Assembly: GCA_963638105.1 (NCBI GenBank) | Contig: CAVHPP010000024.1 | Location: forward strand, 1 to 22,188 | Reading direction: 5' to 3' | DNA length: 22,188 nucleotides | From: CAG-217 sp963638105 | GTDB taxonomy: Bacteria; Bacillota; Clostridia; Oscillospirales; Acutalibacteraceae | In this document: piece after piece, positions 1 through 7,239 of the stretch | Layout: each line of letters starts with the position of its first letter | Position numbering within the stretch: position 1 is the stretch's first letter | Notes under the pieces: model-generated | Told to the model about the DNA's origin: nothing | The model's database searches: none | The model's input: only the letters and a program-made list of their open reading frames with translations | Program-made: the position numbers and the translations under genes

Positions 1-118
1 TAAGGGTTTGCAGTTCGCTCCAGCTGCCGGCGGTTTGTGTTGCCGCCAATGCCGTAGTCGGCACAAGGCATAGCACCATACACAGGGTGAGCAGAATGCT
101 GAGTATTCGTTTTTTCAT
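1..118 (-). CDS. Secreted protein of unknown function, N-terminal fragment (cut by window edge)
   Basis: The first 39 codons of a minus-strand gene are present and the rest lies outside the window. The start ATG (116-118) follows a GGAGG ribosome site at a suitable distance. The peptide has a Lys/Arg start (MKKR), a hydrophobic core of about 15 residues and an ALA-A type cleavage site near residue 25, so it is a typical Sec signal peptide. The mature part begins TQTAGSWSELQTL. The SWSELQ pattern occurs near the start of many Clostridial repeat-rich surface proteins, but that is a weak hint. The leader resembles that of the 1345-aa protein upstream (MKKR-LSILL-LC), and only 25 bp separate the two genes, so it is probably the third gene of the surface operon. 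Function cannot be assigned from this fragment. Confidence 0.75.
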   Translation of the reverse strand, partial: MKKRILSILLTLCMVLCLVPTTALAATQTAGSWSELQTL

Positions 119-143
119 TTCTTGCTGCCTCCAATTTAGTGCC

Positions 144-3100
144 TCAAACAAGACTCTTTTTCTTTTTAAGCACAAGGTATAAGATTAAGCCAAAGTTGCT
201 GAGCAGGGCAGTTCCTGCAACAGAACCTACGGCAATCATAGCAGGTGATTTTGCGGATTTGGAGGCATTTTCGGTATTTTCAGCAACTACCGTATCCACC
301 GTTGCTTTTGTGCCGGTGTCTTTTTCGCCTATCCACCAGTTGCCGTTTTCGCCGATGTATGGGGTCAGACCGTCTTTGCCGTTTTCGCCGACAACCTTGC
401 CGAGATTAGCCGTTGTGCCGTCGGTGTAGGTGAGTAGAAGTTCGCCGTCCGCATTGATTTCTGCGTTTGCGATTCCGACTGCGTTTTTGCTGTCCTCGCT
501 GTTTTTGGCGTTCTGTCCGGGTGCTCCGTCTTTTCCCGGTTCACCCTTGTCGCCTTTGTCACCCTTTTTGCCCTGTTTTCCGGATTTTCCGGTGTCGCCC
601 TTTTCTCCGGTGGCTTTTACACCAAGGGAAGTCCAGTTTTGTCCGCCGTCATAGGAAACATACCAGAAGTTGTCATCGCCTATTTTAAGCTGTGGCGTTA
701 CACCGTCTTTGCCGTCTTGTCCCGACGCACCTGTTTTTCCCGGGTCGCCCTTGTCGCCTTTGTCGCCTTTGTCACCTTTATCACCTTTATCTCCGTTGTC
801 GCCTTTGTCACCCTTGTCACCGGTGTCACCCTTGTCACCGGTGTCACCTTTATCGCCCTTGTCGCCTTTCAATTCGGACAAGGCAATCAAATCGTTCCAG
901 GCAGAATCATCGCTGTATTTCCACTGTACAAATCCGTTGTATACACGCAACTCGATTTGCTTTCCGTTTGCACCGTCTTTTCCCGTCAATGTTGTAAGCG
1001 AAACAAGGTTGCGGTAAGCGTTGTCGTCTTCGCCCGAATATCGCCATTGAATATTGTTTCCGTCATTGCGGAATTCAATTTCTCTGCCGCCCGCTCCCGC
1101 AAAGGTTGAGAAGGTTTTGGTGTTGGACAGCGCCGATACCGTTCCGTTTCCTGACACGGAGGAGACTGCAAAGGTATAGGTTGTATCCGCTGCAAGGGAG
1201 GAATATGTATACGAAAGACTGTCTGAAGAAAGCGGAGTTTCGGTCACGCGCTCAAACTCTCCGTCATCCTTACGCATCCAGATATGATACCCTGCATAGG
1301 GACGTCTGCGGTCTGCCTTTGGTGCTGCCCAAGTGATTTTTGCGCTTTGGTTATCCTTTACGGATACGCCTGTAAGTGTCGGCACAGGCGGTGCGGCACG
1401 AAGATTGGTCAGCACATAACCGAATACGGGGATTTTTTGGTCGCCTGCCGTCCATGTACGCATACCGAAATCCCATGTAAAGCCGTATTGACTCGAAACA
1501 TCGTAGCCGATTCCGTAGGAGGACAGAAGTGAACGGCGGTCGATGTTGTTGACCGTTCCGCTTGCACCGCTGCTTTCCGTTGTGGTGTAAATCGTGCCTG
1601 TTGCTTTGTTGTAGCTCAAGTCAATGACAAAACCCATATTGAATGCGTCCACGCCCCATGTGTTTTTCATTGATGCGGAGAAGCCGTGCGCCATTTCAAT
1701 TCCCTCGGCGTGTTCGGATGTTGTTGTCCAGTCGTTTGTGATACTGCTCGCACCGAAACCAAGTTCGTATTTCTGCTTACTGAGCGAGGCGAATTTTGTA
1801 ACCGAAAGGTCTGTAGAACCGTCATTTGACCAATAGGCGAACGGGTCACCCTCGGCATTTTCAGGCAAAACATGGTTGTTCAGTTGCGGCAAAGCCTTTG
1901 CTTTTCCTGCGGCAATGTCCGTTTTGTAGGTGTTGTTATACAGCTCTGCAAATTCATCGTAATATTCACGGTCAAGCATTGTGTAGACCGGTTGCCCCGG
2001 AATCATCAATGCAATGGTGTTTTTCTCACTGAGGTCAAAATCTCCCTTTTGAGGGTCATAAAGCGAGTAATAATAGGTTGTTGCCGGCACACGGTACAGC
2101 ACCACGGAATCGTTGCCGCCGGCGTTAAAGGAAACGCTGTATTCTTTTGAAAGCGTGTCTTCCGTACTCTTGGTAAAGTCCATGGTGTATCCAAGAGTTG
2201 CCTCGTATCTCCACACTTTCAAATCTCCCTGCACAACGATTGATGCACCGAAAGAAGTGTTGTGTGATGTGGATTTTGTGTCCGAATATCCGGACGAGAA
2301 GGTGTATGTTGTTGAACCGTCGGAGAAATCGAGGTCGTAGTCACCAAGCTCGGAAAAATACGGAGCTGCCTGAAGTACCGCCTGTACCTGTGCGTCGGAA
2401 TATCCGTAGCCCTTTCCCTCATAGCGGGCAAACAAACCGTCTTTGTTCACATCAGCAGCAAGCAATATGCAGTTATACGGCATATCCCATGCAAGGTCGG
2501 CATCGTGACAGAGTTTGGAGAATTCGTCTTTTTCAGCAGTAACCGTATATTTGCCGGCTGTGGAAAGCGTGCCGTTGCCAAAGTCTTCGCCATAGAAAAC
2601 ATCGGTGAAAAGGTCAAATTTTCTTGCATTCGAGCCACCGCCGCTTTGCCTTTCGGCGGCAAGTGCGATTACTTGCTCACGACCTTCTTTGTTGTGGTCA
2701 AAATTGCCGGCAATGACATCTTGATACCACCACCATTTGGCACTTGAGTTGTCAATGCGTGCGGTGTCACGCAAAAGGTTGAGTGCACCGTTTTGCTGAA
2801 CTTCATACAGAGCACCGGCAATCCATACCTGTTCAGGCGTTCCTCTGCCGTTAATTGCAACGCTTGTCATTGCAGGTTTCGGCTTAACGCCCTGATTTTT
2901 TGTTCCGTTTGCGGTATAACTGCTCATGGAGGTTTTCTGTACATTTGTTATTGAATTGTTCTGACCGTAATAAACGGCAAAGCCCAGATTTCCGTCATCG
3001 GTTTTCTTGTCCCAGACAAAGCCTTTTTGCTTTTCTTCTTTTACCTCACGGTAATATCCGGCAACAATAATCTCCTGCCAGCCGTCGCCGTCAATATCGC

Positions 3101-4181
3101 CGGCGGCGAGGTTTCCGTAGCGAATATGATCATAGTAGCGGTTGCCGTCCGCCTTTTCGTCCTCACGGTTCAGTGTTATAAGAGATTTTTGATTCATCCT
3201 TTTGAGCTTTCCGTTTTCGGCCTTGTATACCGAGAGTTTTGACACGGCTTTTCGGAATGAGTCGCTTGAAATTTCTTTGTCTTTGTTGTCAATTTTATCC
3301 GGTTCGGCAACGCCTGCATACACGATAAGTTCATCGCAACCGTCACGGTCCGTGTCTGCGGAAGCGAGGGATTTTGTGATTTGGTCACGCTCATACAGAG
3401 TTGTGTCCCAACCGTTAAAGTAAGCGTTGTCGTCGTTTTTTGACTTAACAAATGATTTTCTTGTAAAGCCTTGTTCTCCCGAAATACCGGTTCCGGCAAT
3501 TCCCCACAAATCGTCATTGCCTACATAGGTGATAACGGCGGTCATCTTGCCGTCGCCGTCATAGTCACCGGCAGTCACATTGAAATAATGGCGAAATTCC
3601 TGATATTCAAGTTCGCCGTATCCCGGGGTTTTGCAAGCCCATTTAGGAGCGTCGGCAATTTTCTGGAGATCGGAGCGCTTGTTGTTTACAAGATTTTGCA
3701 CCCAATAGCAGACCTTTGCCGTGTTGTTGGATTTGTTCATATCGCAAAGACCGACAAAGATAGCGTGATCGTTTCTGCCTGTACCGAGCGGATCGTAAGC
3801 TGTTCCCACAGCAAATGCAACATTATCAACCGAGGAAACGCTGTATGCACCGCTTTTAGACTCGATAATATTCTTTCCGAGTGTCAGATTGTCATACACC
3901 TTGGTATGGTCCTGTGCCGCCTGCCTCTCCGCATTACGATAGCTGTAAATGATCGGCTCATACCATGGGGTAATGGCAAAGGGTTGTCCTTTTTTTGTGC
4001 CGTATGGATTGCTTGCATCTTCTTCCCATCCGGCAGGGGGAGTTGTGTCGGGCGTGAGCAGTGCGCCGTATGCACTCGAGCCGGATGCCGAAACTCCCGG
4101 GTCGGCAAAGCTCATCAGCGGTAAAAAGGCACACATCGCCACACATAAGGCGAGCAGGATACTGAGTAGTCGCTTTTTCAT
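144..4181 (-). CDS. Large exported surface protein: FG-GAP/VCBS repeats, unassigned beta-rich region, FnIII, collagen-like stalk, C-terminal membrane anchor
   Basis: The protein has 1345 residues and starts at an ATG with GGAGG about 10 bases upstream. Residues 1-26 are a signal peptide. Residues about 200-590 carry five Asp-rich loops of the calcium-binding FG-GAP/VCBS kind (DYDGDGKM, DTDRDGCDE, DIDGDGWQE, NFDHNKEGRE, DVNKDGLF), suggesting a beta-propeller. Residues about 620-930 are Ser/Thr/Tyr-rich with alternating polar and hydrophobic residues; I do not recognise this part. About 932-1028 is a fibronectin III domain. Then come two short Trp/Tyr modules (about 1035-1106), Gly-X-Y collagen-like runs dominated by GDK (1106-1162 and 1192-1225), a WYVSYDGGQNW module, an ENGNWWIGEKDTG module, and a membrane helix with a KKKK tail (about 1313-1342). 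No LPXTG motif is visible, so anchoring is probably by the helix. It lies 32 bp after the other collagen-like gene. Extracellular adhesion or display is inferred, not shown. Confidence 0.85.
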   Translation of the reverse strand: MKKRLLSILLALCVAMCAFLPLMSFADPGVSASGSSAYGALLTPDTTPPAGWEEDASNPYGTKKGQPFAITPWYEPIIYSYRNAERQAAQDHTKVYDNLTLGKNIIESKSGAYSVSSVDNVAFAVGTAYDPLGTGRNDHAIFVGLCDMNKSNNTAKVCYWVQNLVNNKRSDLQKIADAPKWACKTPGYGELEYQEFRHYFNVTAGDYDGDGKMTAVITYVGNDDLWGIAGTGISGEQGFTRKSFVKSKNDDNAYFNGWDTTLYERDQITKSLASADTDRDGCDELIVYAGVAEPDKIDNKDKEISSDSFRKAVSKLSVYKAENGKLKRMNQKSLITLNREDEKADGNRYYDHIRYGNLAAGDIDGDGWQEIIVAGYYREVKEEKQKGFVWDKKTDDGNLGFAVYYGQNNSITNVQKTSMSSYTANGTKNQGVKPKPAMTSVAINGRGTPEQVWIAGALYEVQQNGALNLLRDTARIDNSSAKWWWYQDVIAGNFDHNKEGREQVIALAAERQSGGGSNARKFDLFTDVFYGEDFGNGTLSTAGKYTVTAEKDEFSKLCHDADLAWDMPYNCILLAADVNKDGLFARYEGKGYGYSDAQVQAVLQAAPYFSELGDYDLDFSDGSTTYTFSSGYSDTKSTSHNTSFGASIVVQGDLKVWRYEATLGYTMDFTKSTEDTLSKEYSVSFNAGGNDSVVLYRVPATTYYYSLYDPQKGDFDLSEKNTIALMIPGQPVYTMLDREYYDEFAELYNNTYKTDIAAGKAKALPQLNNHVLPENAEGDPFAYWSNDGSTDLSVTKFASLSKQKYELGFGASSITNDWTTTSEHAEGIEMAHGFSASMKNTWGVDAFNMGFVIDLSYNKATGTIYTTTESSGASGTVNNIDRRSLLSSYGIGYDVSSQYGFTWDFGMRTWTAGDQKIPVFGYVLTNLRAAPPVPTLTGVSVKDNQSAKITWAAPKADRRRPYAGYHIWMRKDDGEFERVTETPLSSDSLSYTYSSLAADTTYTFAVSSVSGNGTVSALSNTKTFSTFAGAGGREIEFRNDGNNIQWRYSGEDDNAYRNLVSLTTLTGKDGANGKQIELRVYNGFVQWKYSDDSAWNDLIALSELKGDKGDKGDTGDKGDTGDKGDKGDNGDKGDKGDKGDKGDKGDPGKTGASGQDGKDGVTPQLKIGDDNFWYVSYDGGQNWTSLGVKATGEKGDTGKSGKQGKKGDKGDKGEPGKDGAPGQNAKNSEDSKNAVGIANAEINADGELLLTYTDGTTANLGKVVGENGKDGLTPYIGENGNWWIGEKDTGTKATVDTVVAENTENASKSAKSPAMIAVGSVAGTALLSNFGLILYLVLKKKKSLV
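742..869 (-). repeat. 9-bp in-frame tandem repeats encoding the collagen-like GDK/GDT run
   Basis: On the plus strand this stretch is built from units such as GTCGCCTTT, GTCACCTTT and GTCACCGGT, which read as Gly-Asp-Lys or Gly-Asp-Thr on the minus strand. Units are not identical at third codon positions, so the array is partly diverged. Because the unit is 9 bp, gain or loss of copies would change stalk length without shifting the frame. Confidence 0.9.
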
Positions 4182-4213
4182 ATTCTGTTACCTCCGTTTT
4201 CGTATAGGTCGGC

Positions 4214-5593
4214 TCAATCAAGAGCAATGATTGTAAGATGATAGACAGCGCCCGCCAGCTGCGTGCCGGGGGTTAACTGCATGAATTCATATTGCAGCAC
4301 AATATCACTGCCGGCACTGTAGATGCGGTTGAATGCAAACGGCACCCACACCCGTGAATTATCTGCATCGTTCATATACCTTTCGATCAATGTATCATTG
4401 AGAATGCCTTGTTTGCCTTTCAATACTACCGAGTACCATCCACCCATTTCGTGAGAAATGCAGACCGAACCGCTGAATGAAAGGCTGTATGTATGTCCGG
4501 CTTTCAGCGTTATGGTTCTATTGGCTCGATCGCACACAAAAAGCCCTCCGGAATTGCAATCTTCAAACAGCTGAAGCGACTGATTGAATGAAGCGCCGGT
4601 GCCGCCGTTTGAGGCATGAAAATACCCCGCACACCCGCCGTTCTGACCGGGGTCGCCTTTGTCGCCTTTGTCCCCTTTATCACCTTTGTCCCCTTTTTCG
4701 CCGGAGTCGCCTTTGTCTCCCTTTTCACCGTCTGTGCCGTCAACGCCTGCGGCTTTTACGCCGGTGTCGGTTTCTCCGATCCACCAGTTGCCGTTTTCGC
4801 CGATGAAGGGGGTGTTGCCGTCTTTGCCGTCCCTGCCGTTTTGCCCGTTTGTGCCGTTTGTTCCGTCCTTACCGTCCCTGCCGTCTTTTCCGTTTATACC
4901 ATCTTTACCGGCAGCGCCGTCGGAGCCGTCCTTTCCGTCAAGACCTTTCAGAACCGAAAGATCGTACAGGTTCAGCCATATTTCATCGTCGACATAACGC
5001 CATTGCAGGGTGTTTTCATTCACGCGGAATTCCGGCGTTTTTCCGTTTGCTCCGTCTGTGCCTTTCTGTCCGGCGGGGCCTTCTAAATCGGCGATCGCAA
5101 CAAGGTTCTGCCACTCGCCGCCCTCATAACGCCACTGTATGTGGGTTTCGGCTCGCTGCACTTCTATATTTTCGGCATTCATGCCGTCCTTGCCGTTGAT
5201 GCCGTCTTTACCGTCTTTACCGTCTTTACCGTCGATACCGTTTTGCCCGTCGGCACCGTCTTTTCCGTCAACGCCGTTCATGCCATCTTTGCCGTTTGTA
5301 CCGTTTATTCCATTCTTACCGTCGGTGCCATTATTTCCGTCTTTACCGTCTGTGCCGTTCTTTCCGTTTTCTCCGGCAGCGCCCGTAAGTTCGGTCAGTG
5401 CCACAAGGTCGCGCCAATCGGTTTCATCTCTGTATTTCCACTGAACCGCCGTGCCGTTGTTCCGTACCTCCGGCAATACTGCGTCGGCTTTTGCCGTCTT
5501 GCTCCATCCGATGGCAAGCACGATGCAAAGCACCAACAAAGCGGCACAAAGCGCCAAAAGTGTACCTGTGAGTCGTTTCTTTCCTGTTTTCAT
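4214..5593 (-). CDS. Membrane-anchored collagen-like protein with C1q/BclA-like C-terminal head
   Basis: The likely start is the ATG at 5591-5593, which has GGAGGTAAGAAG just before it. An in-frame ATG 18 bases upstream contains this ribosome site inside its own reading frame and is unlikely. The 459-aa product has an N-terminal hydrophobic segment (residues about 9-30) acting as signal anchor or signal peptide. It has three Trp/Tyr modules (about 39-71, 143-171, 186-217; cores such as VQWKYRDETDW), Gly-X-Y runs (71-140, 217-260, 282-320; rich in GKDG, NGTDG, GDKGD), an ENGNWWIGETDTG module (about 264-280), and a 140-residue beta-rich C-terminal domain with four cysteines. That domain follows the C1q/TNF-like jelly-roll pattern of BclA-type exosporium and surface proteins. 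Gly-X-Y stalks with such heads usually form trimers. It is the promoter-proximal gene of the operon. Whether it sits on spores or vegetative cells cannot be told. Confidence 0.85.
   Translation of the reverse strand: MKTGKKRLTGTLLALCAALLVLCIVLAIGWSKTAKADAVLPEVRNNGTAVQWKYRDETDWRDLVALTELTGAAGENGKNGTDGKDGNNGTDGKNGINGTNGKDGMNGVDGKDGADGQNGIDGKDGKDGKDGINGKDGMNAENIEVQRAETHIQWRYEGGEWQNLVAIADLEGPAGQKGTDGANGKTPEFRVNENTLQWRYVDDEIWLNLYDLSVLKGLDGKDGSDGAAGKDGINGKDGRDGKDGTNGTNGQNGRDGKDGNTPFIGENGNWWIGETDTGVKAAGVDGTDGEKGDKGDSGEKGDKGDKGDKGDKGDPGQNGGCAGYFHASNGGTGASFNQSLQLFEDCNSGGLFVCDRANRTITLKAGHTYSLSFSGSVCISHEMGGWYSVVLKGKQGILNDTLIERYMNDADNSRVWVPFAFNRIYSAGSDIVLQYEFMQLTPGTQLAGAVYHLTIIALD
4647..4722 (-). repeat. 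9-bp in-frame tandem repeats encoding a GDKGDKGD collagen-like run
   Basis: Units of the form GTCGCCTTT, GTCCCCTTT and TCACCTTT on the plus strand encode Gly-Asp-Lys triplets in the last stalk segment before the C1q-like head. This is the same repeat chemistry as at 742-869 in the neighbouring gene. Confidence 0.8.
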
Positions 5594-5690
5594 CTTCTTA
5601 CCTCCGTTCAAAATTCAAAAATGGGGGCAAAATCGGCAAGAACGGCACCCGGTCAGTTTTTCCAAGTGGATGGTTATCAGACGCTAACTT

Positions 5691-5705
5691 AACCGACCGT
5701 TCGTT
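5691..5705. promoter_or_regulatory. Imperfect dyad at the surface-operon start point, possible operator
   Basis: The minus strand reads AACGAACGGTCGGTT, in which 5 of 7 base pairs are symmetric about a central G. Its position just downstream of the -10 box is where a repressor would block transcription. The ACCGACCGT core resembles TetR-family sites, but no TetR gene is in the window. Confidence 0.25.
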
Positions 5706-5712
5706 CATACTC

Positions 5713-5741
5713 AGTATAACATAGCTTCCGGATGAAATCAA
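5713..5741 (-). promoter_or_regulatory. Sigma-A type promoter of the surface-protein operon
   Basis: Reading the minus strand, TTGATT (5736-5741) and TATACT (5713-5718) are separated by exactly 17 bp. The start point would be near 5706, giving an untranslated leader of about 110 nt before the collagen-like gene. An imperfect dyad (5691-5705) sits just past the predicted start point. Confidence 0.75.
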
Positions 5742-5851
5742 GAACTCTCTTCTATATAATGGAAAAGAATCAAACCGCCTATTTATAAAGCCGTCCAGCC
5801 TGTCGGCGTTATTATCGTGCACTTTTTTACCAATATATGCCGGCAAGTAGC

Positions 5852-5897
5852 AAAAAAATAAAACGCGGCAAGCATCTTTATGATGCTTGCCGCGTTT
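5852..5897 (-). terminator. Rho-independent terminator of tRNA-Arg
   Basis: A perfect 16-bp stem (5861-5876 with 5882-5897, arm containing CGCGGCAAGCATC) and 5-base loop are followed on the minus strand by TTTTATTTTTTT. The hairpin starts one base after the encoded CCA end of the tRNA. Confidence 0.9.
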
Positions 5898-5898
5898 G

Positions 5899-5975
5899 TG
5901 GTCCGCCCGGAGGGATTCGAACCCCCGGCCTTCAGAATCGGAATCTGCTGCGATATCCAGCTTCGCCACGGGCGG
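5899..5975 (-). tRNA. tRNA-Arg (anticodon CCG)
   Basis: The minus strand folds into a complete cloverleaf. The acceptor stem CCGCCCG pairs with CGGGCGG, the D arm is GCGA/TCGC, and the anticodon stem is GCAGA/TCTGA with a G-A mismatch at the outermost pair. The loop TTCCGAT gives anticodon CCG. The T arm has the loop TTCGAAT. A73 is followed by an encoded CCA. It reads CGG arginine codons. It has its own promoter (6002-6030) and terminator (5852-5897), so it is a single-gene unit. It lies between the AT-richer surface operon and the GC-rich chromosome to the right. Confidence 0.95.
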
Positions 5976-6001
5976 ATGTACTTGCCGTAACAGCACTTCA
6001 T

Positions 6002-6030
6002 ATTATAATTTGAAAAAGCGTTGCCGTCAA
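6002..6030 (-). promoter_or_regulatory. Promoter of tRNA-Arg
   Basis: On the minus strand, TTGACG (6025-6030) and a perfect TATAAT (6002-6007) are spaced by 17 bp, a strong sigma-A promoter as expected for a stable RNA gene. Its -35 box overlaps the -35 box of the opposing promoter at 6021-6049. Confidence 0.88.
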
Positions 6031-6049
6031 GGCTTTCTTGTGTTAAAAT
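6021..6049 (+). promoter_or_regulatory. Promoter of the tail-anchored metallophosphoesterase gene
   Basis: TTGCCG (6021-6026) and TAAAAT (6044-6049) are 17 bp apart on the plus strand. Transcription would begin near 6056, about 30 nt before the start codon. Bases 6025-6026 are shared with the -35 of the divergent tRNA-Arg promoter. Confidence 0.65.
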
Positions 6050-6087
6050 TAGAAAAAAGGCAAAATTCCTGAGAACGGAGAATGAAT

Positions 6088-7182
6088 ATGAAGTTAACAT
6101 TCAAGAACGACACCTTTAAGATCCTGCAAATCGCAGACACGCAAGAGGGCCGCAAGGTCAGCCCGGACACCTTGGCGCTGATCAACGCCGCCTTGGATCG
6201 AGAGGAGCCGGATCTGGTGGTATACAGCGGTGACCAGATCTGGGGGCGTGGGTTCCGCGGTGATGTAAACCAGGTGCGCCGGGTGCTGAAAGAACTGACC
6301 GCCCCGGTGGTGGAACGGCATCTGCCCTTTGCCATCTGCTTTGGCAATCACGATCGGCAGGTGGGGCTGGACAACCGTGCCCAGTTTGAAATCTACAAAG
6401 AGATCCCCGGCTTTATCGGAGAGGATACCCCCGGCGTGGACGGTGTGGGCAACTGCGTGCTGGAGATTGCCGACGGCCACCGGCCCGGCTATCTGCTTTA
6501 CCTGATCGACAGCCATTCCAGCCTGAAAGTGGGCTACGACCATGTGCACCAAAACCAGATTGACTGGTACCGGGGCGTACGCGACAGTTATGAAAAACAA
6601 TACGGCCACACCATTCCCTCCGTTGTCATTCAGCACATTCCCGTTTGTGAGGTGTTTGACCTGCTCACCCAGGTGAAGAAGTCCACCAAAGGCGCAGTAC
6701 AGGGCTTCCGCACCCACGCCAAGGCGTGGTTCGTACTGAACAGAAAGCGGGTAGACAAAGAGGGCTTTATGAAAGAGTCGCCTGCCGATCCCCAGGAAAA
6801 CAGCGGCGAGTTTGACGCCTTCTGCGAAAAGGGCGATGTAAAGGGTCTGTACTTCGGCCACGACCACAACAACGCCTTTCACGGTGACATTCGCGGCATT
6901 GATGTGGGCTATACCCAAGGTGCCGGGTTCCATGTGTACGGGCCGGGGCTGGATCGAGGCGTGCGCACCATTGCGCTGCACCGGGACGGCAGCCTGTCCA
7001 CCCAAGATCTGCGCTACCGGGACTTGGTGGGCAAAAAGCTGCAAGAGCCGCTGCATTTTGCTTTCTTCCAAATTATGCCCACCAATGTGTACGACGCGGT
7101 ATCCCGGGCGGTCAAAATTTTTGCTGCCTTGGGCGGTATTGCTGTAGTGGCACTGCTGTTGGTACTCTTTCTCGGCAAATAA
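6088..7182 (+). CDS. Calcineurin-like metallophosphoesterase, C-terminally membrane-anchored, cytoplasmic
   Basis: The start is taken as the ATG at 6088, seven bases after GGAG (6077-6080). The in-frame ATG at 6082 is only one base from that site. The 364-aa protein carries the two-metal phosphoesterase motifs in order: IADTQ (Asp17), SGDQ (Asp49), FGNHD (Asn87-His88), QHIP (about 182-185) and FGHDHNN (about 256-262). The usual DxH of the first block is DxQ. There is no signal peptide. A hydrophobic helix at about 342-362 ends two residues from the C-terminus, so the catalytic domain should face the cytoplasm as a tail-anchored protein. It is clearly related to the exported 420-aa enzyme at 18926-20188 (shared QIDWY, QH-PEV-like and KGAV segments). 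The substrate is unknown; phosphate mono- or diester hydrolysis is the family activity. Confidence 0.88.
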   Translation: MKLTFKNDTFKILQIADTQEGRKVSPDTLALINAALDREEPDLVVYSGDQIWGRGFRGDVNQVRRVLKELTAPVVERHLPFAICFGNHDRQVGLDNRAQFEIYKEIPGFIGEDTPGVDGVGNCVLEIADGHRPGYLLYLIDSHSSLKVGYDHVHQNQIDWYRGVRDSYEKQYGHTIPSVVIQHIPVCEVFDLLTQVKKSTKGAVQGFRTHAKAWFVLNRKRVDKEGFMKESPADPQENSGEFDAFCEKGDVKGLYFGHDHNNAFHGDIRGIDVGYTQGAGFHVYGPGLDRGVRTIALHRDGSLSTQDLRYRDLVGKKLQEPLHFAFFQIMPTNVYDAVSRAVKIFAALGGIAVVALLLVLFLGK

Positions 7183-7187
7183 AGCAT

Positions 7188-7237
7188 AAAAAAGACCTCT
7201 GTGTTTGCATACAGAGGTCCTTTTCTGTCTGTTTTTT
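7188..7237. terminator. Bidirectional terminator between convergent genes
   Basis: GACCTCTGT (7194-7202) pairs with ACAGAGGTC (7211-7219). A T-rich tract follows on the plus strand and six T residues follow on the minus strand (7188-7193). It serves both the metallophosphoesterase (plus) and the small membrane protein gene (minus, stop at 7240). Confidence 0.85.
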
Positions 7238-7239
7238 GT

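Noticed and set aside
144..300. Sortase LPXTG anchor at the end of the 1345-aa protein
   Set aside because: No LPXTG-like motif precedes the terminal helix; the sequence there is Ser/Ala/Lys-rich without it.
742..869. Regular repeats that could suggest a CRISPR array
   Set aside because: The unit is only 9 bp with no unique spacers and encodes Gly-Asp-Lys in frame.
639..1109. Long plus-strand open frames with SPLSPLSP or VAFVTF repeats opposite the collagen genes
   Set aside because: They are mirror reading of the GDK-coding repeats on the minus strand, lack ribosome sites, and lie opposite clear coding sequence.
5594..5611. Upstream ATG of the 459-aa collagen-like protein
   Set aside because: The ribosome site lies inside these codons and serves the ATG at 5593.
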